A DNA stretch of 64,000 nucleotides from Desulfovibrionaceae bacterium (GTDB lineage Bacteria > Desulfobacterota > Desulfovibrionia > Desulfovibrionales > Desulfovibrionaceae): assembly GCA_028689675.1 (NCBI GenBank), contig JAQVCS010000009.1, positions 62,001 through 126,000 of the forward strand, read 5' to 3'. The translations under genes and the position numbers were made by a program. Shown here in pieces: positions 59,092 through 64,000 of the stretch. Position 1 is the first letter of the stretch; each line of letters starts with the position of its first letter. A model generated the notes under the pieces. The model saw nothing but the letters and a program-made list of their open reading frames with translations. It searched no databases and had not been told where the DNA came from.

Positions 59092-60016
59092 AAGGAGCAG
59101 CTTTTTCCGCCAAAAAGATACTTTGTATTTTTTCTAAGTTTTGCCGTGCGTTTTCCTGACCTATTCCTGCTAATTTCTTACTCTGCCTAATGTCATCAAG
59201 GGCAACGTCGCCTTTCGAGAGAACAGAACTAATACGCAAAATCTTGTTATTGCTCCTGTCATCGAGCAAGAGCTTTGCCGCTCCCAACGAATATGAACCT
59301 TGTGAGTTAAATGCCAAATCAATCAATCCTAGTCGCCAATGAAGAAGGCCCGACTTCTTGCCTGCCAACTTGCTGTATTCTGGGGTTTCTTCTGTACATC
59401 CCAAGCTTAGAACACGAATCTCTTCTTTAGGCCACTCTAGCAAGGACAATCCCTCAACGACTCCAACCAATGTTGGATTGTTTGCAAACATACCTCCATC
59501 AACGAGAAACCTGTCCTCTATAGTTTTATGGGGTGGAAAAAAGTAAGGCGCTGCTGCGGTTGAAAGAGCAACATCTTCTGCTTGCATTGTGTAATCCATT
59601 TGAAGACGGGGGTGATGTGATGTTTTGAACATGCATACAGTATTATTTACAATATCAAAAGATGGGATAACTAAACGTATTTTACTTTGCCCCAGCAGTT
59701 TTCCCTTGAACTTCTCCGTCAGAAGTGTCTGTAGTGCGGAAGAGTCATATACCGGGCCGCGAGCTCCAAATAATGATTTAAGAAAAAACTGTTTCTTAAA
59801 TATCTTATCTCCATTATCAAGATACAGTGACAGTATTTCCCTTGCAGAAAATCCAAGCCCAAGCCCTAGGGCAATAATACCACCAGTGGATGTGCCAACT
59901 ATTAAATCAAAATAATCAATTAATTTTTTGTTTGTCCTTTCTTCGATATTTGCAAGAAGGGAAGCCGGAGCAATGCCTTTAATTCCCCCACCATCTATAG
60001 AAAGTATTTTGTACAT
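59069..60016 (-). CDS. capV: Patatin-like phospholipase, CBASS effector (CapV-like)
   Basis: 315 residues from ATG 60016 (GGAGATAAT upstream). Oxyanion DGGGIKG (8-14), nucleophile Ser43 in GTSTGG, catalytic Asp173 in VDGGMFANN: the full patatin dyad. CapV enzymes are activated by cyclic nucleotides and degrade membrane phospholipids to abort infection. Unusually it is on the opposite strand to the CD-NTase and E2, and its end overlaps the E2 gene, so sense transcripts of the two sides interfere. It would need its own promoter near 60.03-60.09 kb. Confidence 0.9.
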   Translation of the reverse strand: MYKILSIDGGGIKGIAPASLLANIEERTNKKLIDYFDLIVGTSTGGIIALGLGLGFSAREILSLYLDNGDKIFKKQFFLKSLFGARGPVYDSSALQTLLTEKFKGKLLGQSKIRLVIPSFDIVNNTVCMFKTSHHPRLQMDYTMQAEDVALSTAAAPYFFPPHKTIEDRFLVDGGMFANNPTLVGVVEGLSLLEWPKEEIRVLSLGCTEETPEYSKLAGKKSGLLHWRLGLIDLAFNSQGSYSLGAAKLLLDDRSNNKILRISSVLSKGDVALDDIRQSKKLAGIGQENARQNLEKIQSIFLAEKAAPFIPCHAL

Positions 60017-60091
60017 ATTATCTCCATAACAGCTTAATATCGTGCAAAACAATACGTTCAGACTTTAATGCGGTAGCGTGACGAGCCCAGC

Positions 60092-62770
60092 TCACTTATA
60101 TTCCGTAAATCCCTTCACCAAATCTTGAAAGTTCTTTGGGCTATACTTCTCAAAACTCTCCTGATCCGCAAAAACGAAATCGAACTGATTGTCAGACTGC
60201 ACTTTGTTAATGTCTTCGCACCACTGGCGCAGGCGTTCCATTTTGAGCGGCACGTCAAGGTCTTCCTGGCCTTTGGTTTCCACTATGACTACCTTGTTGC
60301 CCGGTAGTTTGACGATGAAGTCCGGGTAGTAGTTGGAGATATCGCCGTCGGCATTGACATAATCCAGCTTGAAGTTCACGGCGAAATAATTTTTGGCGTA
60401 GGAAATGATGTCCGGGCATTTTTCCAGGAAGCTGGCGAACACCAGCTCAAAATGGCTGTCGCCAACAATGCGGCTGAAAATGCTTTTTTGCGGTATCAGA
60501 CTGGCCTGATCTTTCACCATGAAGGGACGGGTTTTCCGCAGCTTGATGGAATCTCGGATTTCCGCGTCACCCTTGTCTTTCACCGTTAAATCGTTGATGG
60601 CCCTTTTCATTGTTTCAACGATGGTCTTAGTGGCCTCAAGCTCGGAGAGATTGCGCAGAGTGTTGGGGCTGTCCAAATCTACTTCCTGCGTAAACAGCTC
60701 ATCCCGGACAAACTGCTTTACCTTGCCGTATAGAACGTCATACCCACTGAAAAGGCGGAGTTCTTTCATAATTGTCTGGGCGAAATAGCCGAGAACACTG
60801 CGGTAGTCGGCTATGCCTGCCGTATCCAGAATAGTCGTGTGCGTTACTTCGCCGGTGGTGATGTCTTTGAAGACGATCTCCCGCTGCTCTTCTTCGGAAA
60901 AATGCCGGTATGCGACTTTTTTGTGCGGCAGCGCCGTCACGTCCAGATCGACGAGGTTTTTATATTCCCTATACACACGCGGCGTCATGACCGGAATTTC
61001 AATGTCCAGCGCGTCAATGTCCTTTTGGGTGTTTTCGTTATCGACCTCAACAACCATAGGTGTTTTGGGCTTTGTGCCTTCGCCCATGGCCTTGCGTTCT
61101 AGTTCTACGCCCTCGGCCTGGATGGATTCGACAAACTCCATGAAAGCATCGGTGCCGACGACGCTGACATATTCTTCAATGCCGCCGCGATACATTTTGC
61201 GCAGACCGCGCCCAAGGGTTTGTTCCGGCAGGATATTGCTCTTGGCGGAATATGCTCGCAAGCCGACAATGGTGGTGACGTTGCGCACGTCCCAGCCTTC
61301 TTTGAGCATCAGCACGGAAACGATTGCCTTGTAAGGGCTGCTGTCATCGTCAATGTCATTGGACTGCTTGCGCAGCTTTTCAAGCTCTTCTTTGGCCTTA
61401 CCGGAAGTCGCCTCGGAGATTTCCCCGTTGTTTTTGGTGTGAATGACCAGCACACCGTCCTTTAGGTCAGGGTAATGAGCTTCAAGGTAGTCAGCAACGT
61501 CATCGCAGTTGCGCGTGTCGTCCGTCATAACAAACAGCACGGCCTTTTTGCCGAGCTTTTGGTGCTCATCATAGGCTTTGCGCCATTCGATAACCCCAAG
61601 ATCGATATAATCGGCGTATTTTTCCGTATATTTGGCGCTTTGCCGTTCCACCAGTTTGGCGCGGCTGGGGGCATCCGGTAGAACAGGATGCTTTACAACA
61701 TTCTGATAAATAGCTTCGACGAGTGGGTAATCTGCCACCGTCTGCACGAAAATAGCACCGTTGTTATGTTTGGGGGTGGCGGTCACGTCCACTTGCAAAC
61801 TCAACGCGCCGCCCTTTTGCAGCAAGCGGTTGTGGATATCTTCAATGGACTTGAACCAGGCCAGTGATGCGTCATGGATGTGATGCGCCTCGTCATTGAG
61901 GATCATCAACTCATCAATATCCCGGACGATCATGCCCAAATCCACCTTGGAGTCCGTGGTCGCGCCGGTGGGACGCTTGCCGAGGAAGTAATCCATGGTG
62001 TTTTCATCGTCGGGAGAAGGTGGGATATCCTCCCCGGCATAAACTCGGTGGATGTTGGTCAGGAATATGTTGCCAGTGGAGCTGGAAACCCGCACCTCAT
62101 CCTGTTTGTGCAGGGTGAGCTGAAAATCGTCTCGCCAGTTGCGCCCGTCATAACCGTTATCCGGCAAAACGGGATCGTCGAAAAAGATACGCAGCCCCTG
62201 GAAGTCCTTGTAAATTCTGTCCAGAACGATGATGTTGGGAGCGATGACCAGAAAGTTGCGGGCAAGCTCGGAATCCGGCTCGTACATTTTGTGGAAGTAA
62301 CTCCAGGCCAGGGCAAGGCTCATAACCTTGGTCTTGCCGCTACCGGTGGCCATTTTGATGACCAAGCGCAGCCAGCTTTCGTCAAACATGCTGGCAGATA
62401 CATGACCCGCGCTGTCAAAACGCATCAGGTCGTATTTGTCCCGCGCTCCCACGACATCATAGAGATAGATGACGGTTTCCAGAGCTTCGCGTTGGGCAAA
62501 GAAATAGTTGAACTCCGCCATCGTGCCGTCAGCCTGCGCCATAAGATGCGGTTCTTTGAACCACCAGTTAAGCAGGCTTTTGCTGGTATCTGCCGCACCG
62601 ACATAGCCGGAATCCCTAAATTCCTTCACCTTGCGGCGCAAAGCGGCCACAAGGGGCGGCATAAGTTTTTCCATGCTGGTGTCGCGCAAGGCTTCATCGG
62701 CAGGAAACCAGCGCACGGCTGGGTCAAGAACGGCATGGGGGGAATCGGGAAAGTCAGGATGCAGGGCCAC
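60092..62770 (-). CDS. res: Type III restriction enzyme, Res subunit
   Basis: 892 residues from GTG 62770 (GAGGTTATGCC). SF2 helicase: Walker A MATGSGKT (140-147), DEAH box at 293-296 (NDEAHHIHD), DVTATPKH (motif III), EQTLGRGLRKMY (motif VI). C-terminal PD-(D/E)xK nuclease: YYPDFIVKL...VVIVETKG. Res translocates or switches along DNA after the Mod subunit binds unmethylated sites and cleaves near them. No Mod gene lies in the window; it is expected beyond the right edge. 110 bases separate it from the ATP-binding gene upstream. Confidence 0.9.
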   Translation of the reverse strand: MALHPDFPDSPHAVLDPAVRWFPADEALRDTSMEKLMPPLVAALRRKVKEFRDSGYVGAADTSKSLLNWWFKEPHLMAQADGTMAEFNYFFAQREALETVIYLYDVVGARDKYDLMRFDSAGHVSASMFDESWLRLVIKMATGSGKTKVMSLALAWSYFHKMYEPDSELARNFLVIAPNIIVLDRIYKDFQGLRIFFDDPVLPDNGYDGRNWRDDFQLTLHKQDEVRVSSSTGNIFLTNIHRVYAGEDIPPSPDDENTMDYFLGKRPTGATTDSKVDLGMIVRDIDELMILNDEAHHIHDASLAWFKSIEDIHNRLLQKGGALSLQVDVTATPKHNNGAIFVQTVADYPLVEAIYQNVVKHPVLPDAPSRAKLVERQSAKYTEKYADYIDLGVIEWRKAYDEHQKLGKKAVLFVMTDDTRNCDDVADYLEAHYPDLKDGVLVIHTKNNGEISEATSGKAKEELEKLRKQSNDIDDDSSPYKAIVSVLMLKEGWDVRNVTTIVGLRAYSAKSNILPEQTLGRGLRKMYRGGIEEYVSVVGTDAFMEFVESIQAEGVELERKAMGEGTKPKTPMVVEVDNENTQKDIDALDIEIPVMTPRVYREYKNLVDLDVTALPHKKVAYRHFSEEEQREIVFKDITTGEVTHTTILDTAGIADYRSVLGYFAQTIMKELRLFSGYDVLYGKVKQFVRDELFTQEVDLDSPNTLRNLSELEATKTIVETMKRAINDLTVKDKGDAEIRDSIKLRKTRPFMVKDQASLIPQKSIFSRIVGDSHFELVFASFLEKCPDIISYAKNYFAVNFKLDYVNADGDISNYYPDFIVKLPGNKVVIVETKGQEDLDVPLKMERLRQWCEDINKVQSDNQFDFVFADQESFEKYSPKNFQDLVKGFTEYK

Positions 62771-62879
62771 GGCATAACCTCAAAAATAGAGTTTCGATTT
62801 GCGTCTAAATGGGAATTTGTTGTCTTTACACGATATTTTTCAATTGGGGCTCCGTGTTCTATTTTGCGAACAAATAAGA

Positions 62880-64000
62880 TTATCCCCAAAAAGGTATGTA
62901 TTTGGCATAGCGCCTTGAACGATTTTCAGGATCGTCAAGTTTGACTTTGCCGTCATTCACGGCATCAGAAATGATGCGCGATATTGCTTCCGCCTTGCTT
63001 TCCGCCAGTTTGAAGCGTTCGCGCAAGCTCTGATTAGTCATTTTTTGGTTGCTCACATAAAGAAGACAGGCGTGCTGATAGCAGGCGCGCACCCTTTCTT
63101 TGCGATCCATATCATCAAAGTCTTTGTGGGCAAAAAGAACCACGCTAGTATGCTGTTCGCCGGTGCGAAAATCCGGAGCGGGAAGCTGCCAGGCTTCAGC
63201 AAAGGCAACAACCTTGTCAATGCCGCTGCTCTTTTCTTCGCAAATACGGAAGCGGCGCATAAGGTCTGTCAGGCGCTCATTGCGCGATTTATATTCATCA
63301 ATAAATCTGTCGGTGGGAATCAGTGGCGTGCCGGGGTTTGTTATCTCAATCCGGTCACAATAAATTTCGATCATCACGAAGGAGCCGAAATCTTCCAAAT
63401 CTTGATGAACAAGGGCGTTTGCCACCAGTTCACGGATGGCTATTTCCGGGTACATTCTGGTTTCGGTGCGCAAGGCTTGCCCTATGACCTCGTTGGCCGG
63501 TAACTGGCTGTTGATGTAGCCAACAAGCCCTTCAAAGCCGACGGCGTAGCCCTTGACACCGATTTGCTCGCGCACGGTTTCCAGCTTGTTGGCTCCCTTG
63601 TACACAATCACTCTGGGGGCTTTGCGGCTGAGCTGACCGAACTGGCGGAGGTCTTTGGCGAAGAGCAAAGCGCCAAGGTTGGTGATGTTCCAAAGGCCTT
63701 CGGATTCTACAATTAATTGCTCTTGCGTCAGGCGAGCCAGGGCAGCGTCCCGCGTTGCCGGGTAAGGGAGCTGCATCAGGTCGAAATAACTCTGGGTATC
63801 GAGCAGCATGACCACATCTTCCGCGCTGGCGCCTGGATGCGCATAGCGCAGCAGAAAATCGGGGTTCCCTTCCGAAAAGATGCGCCGCAGCATATCTTCG
63901 GACATGGGCATAAGGCTTTCACCCACGCGCATGAGATATGCGCCTTCGTAGGTAAAAGCCGTTCCCGCCGGGCGGGGTGGAATGGTGAAGGCCAGCACGC
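62880..64000 (-). CDS. ATP-binding protein of AlbA_2/GHKL (HATPase_c_4) type, N-terminus cut by window edge
   Basis: The frame is open through the window end; about 373 codons are visible. The first residues (IPPRP...YLMRVGES) look like the end of an AlbA_2 (Schlafen-like) domain, so roughly 100 residues are missing. Then a GHKL-type ATPase: IAIRELVANALVHQDLEDFG (N box), IEITNPGTPL (G1) and RICEEKSSGIDKV (G2), and a C-terminal winged helix (ACLLYVSNQKMTNQSLRERF). Such proteins often sit next to type III restriction genes; their role is unclear, perhaps regulation. Confidence 0.82.
   Translation of the reverse strand, partial: VLAFTIPPRPAGTAFTYEGAYLMRVGESLMPMSEDMLRRIFSEGNPDFLLRYAHPGASAEDVVMLLDTQSYFDLMQLPYPATRDAALARLTQEQLIVESEGLWNITNLGALLFAKDLRQFGQLSRKAPRVIVYKGANKLETVREQIGVKGYAVGFEGLVGYINSQLPANEVIGQALRTETRMYPEIAIRELVANALVHQDLEDFGSFVMIEIYCDRIEITNPGTPLIPTDRFIDEYKSRNERLTDLMRRFRICEEKSSGIDKVVAFAEAWQLPAPDFRTGEQHTSVVLFAHKDFDDMDRKERVRACYQHACLLYVSNQKMTNQSLRERFKLAESKAEAISRIISDAVNDGKVKLDDPENRSRRYAKYIPFWG

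Larger units (their letters stand above)
51953..64000. mobile_element. Integrative mobilizable element carrying CBASS and type III restriction genes (right end outside window)
   Basis: Begins at tRNA-Ser and contains, in order, integrase, AlpA regulator, replication-like gene, unknown gene, MobC-like gene, RSF1010-type oriT, MOBQ relaxase, then defence cargo. No conjugation (type IV secretion) genes are seen, so transfer would need a helper element. Codon and base use change visibly at 51.95 kb and again in the AT-rich CBASS segment. Confidence 0.85.

Noticed and set aside
61874..62944. 356-residue plus-strand open frame opposite res
   Set aside because: Shadow of the type III Res gene, which shows Walker A, DEAH and nuclease motifs on the minus strand.

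Overview
The window looks like a chromosomal segment of a sulfate-reducing member of the Desulfovibrionaceae (Desulfovibrio or a close relative). The main evidence is the superoxide/oxygen-defence set desulfoferrodoxin, a short 44-residue rubredoxin and rubredoxin:oxygen oxidoreductase (48128-49943). Supporting signs are an africanus III-type ferredoxin, an acetyl-CoA carboxylase with fused carboxyltransferase subunits, and a MoeA fused to a periplasmic-binding-like domain. Naming the family rests on remembered protein features, not on a database search.

Layout. Positions 1-51862 are mostly housekeeping core: thrS and the start of infC; tRNA-Val; a DedA protein; an HtrA protease; a ferredoxin followed by a CxxC-rich/TPR operon; gpsA, htpX, dnaJ and rpoZ; a TtcA-like enzyme; moeA; thiD; truA; pgi; an NtrB/NtrC-like two-component pair; ssb; the acetyl-CoA carboxylase genes; a purine nucleoside phosphorylase; typA; htpG; asd; a four-gene HlyD/ABC-2 efflux operon; metF; the oxygen-defence cluster; murI; and an HU gene. 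An AT-rich two-gene insert at 27520-29063 encodes an OLD/RecF-like ATPase and a small protein with a PD-(D/E)xK-like motif. It resembles a defence module and I do not recognise it as a named system.

Non-coding structure is unusual. Five copies of a palindromic element of about 150 bp (family A) lie in intergenic gaps, each flanked by YTAR tetranucleotides (CTAG or TTAG), as expected of a miniature IS5-type element. Two further families (B at about 19.4 and 30.1 kb, C at 50.0 kb) end in the same way. Four genes take their TAG stop codon from the terminal CTAG of such an element.

From 51863 the window enters an integrative mobilizable element inserted at a tRNA-Ser(TGA) gene. Its parts in order are: a P4-type integrase, an AlpA regulator, a replication-like gene, an unknown gene, a MobC-like protein carrying an RSF1010/R1162-type oriT in its 3' end, and a MOBQ relaxase that looks like the relaxase half of RSF1010 MobA. 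The cargo is anti-phage. It is a CBASS locus made of a CD-NTase, an E2-only conjugation protein with a SEC-C zinc motif, and a convergently transcribed patatin phospholipase. After it come a type III restriction subunit (Res) and a GHKL/AlbA-type ATP-binding gene cut by the window end; the matching methyltransferase is probably just outside. The right end of the element is not in view.
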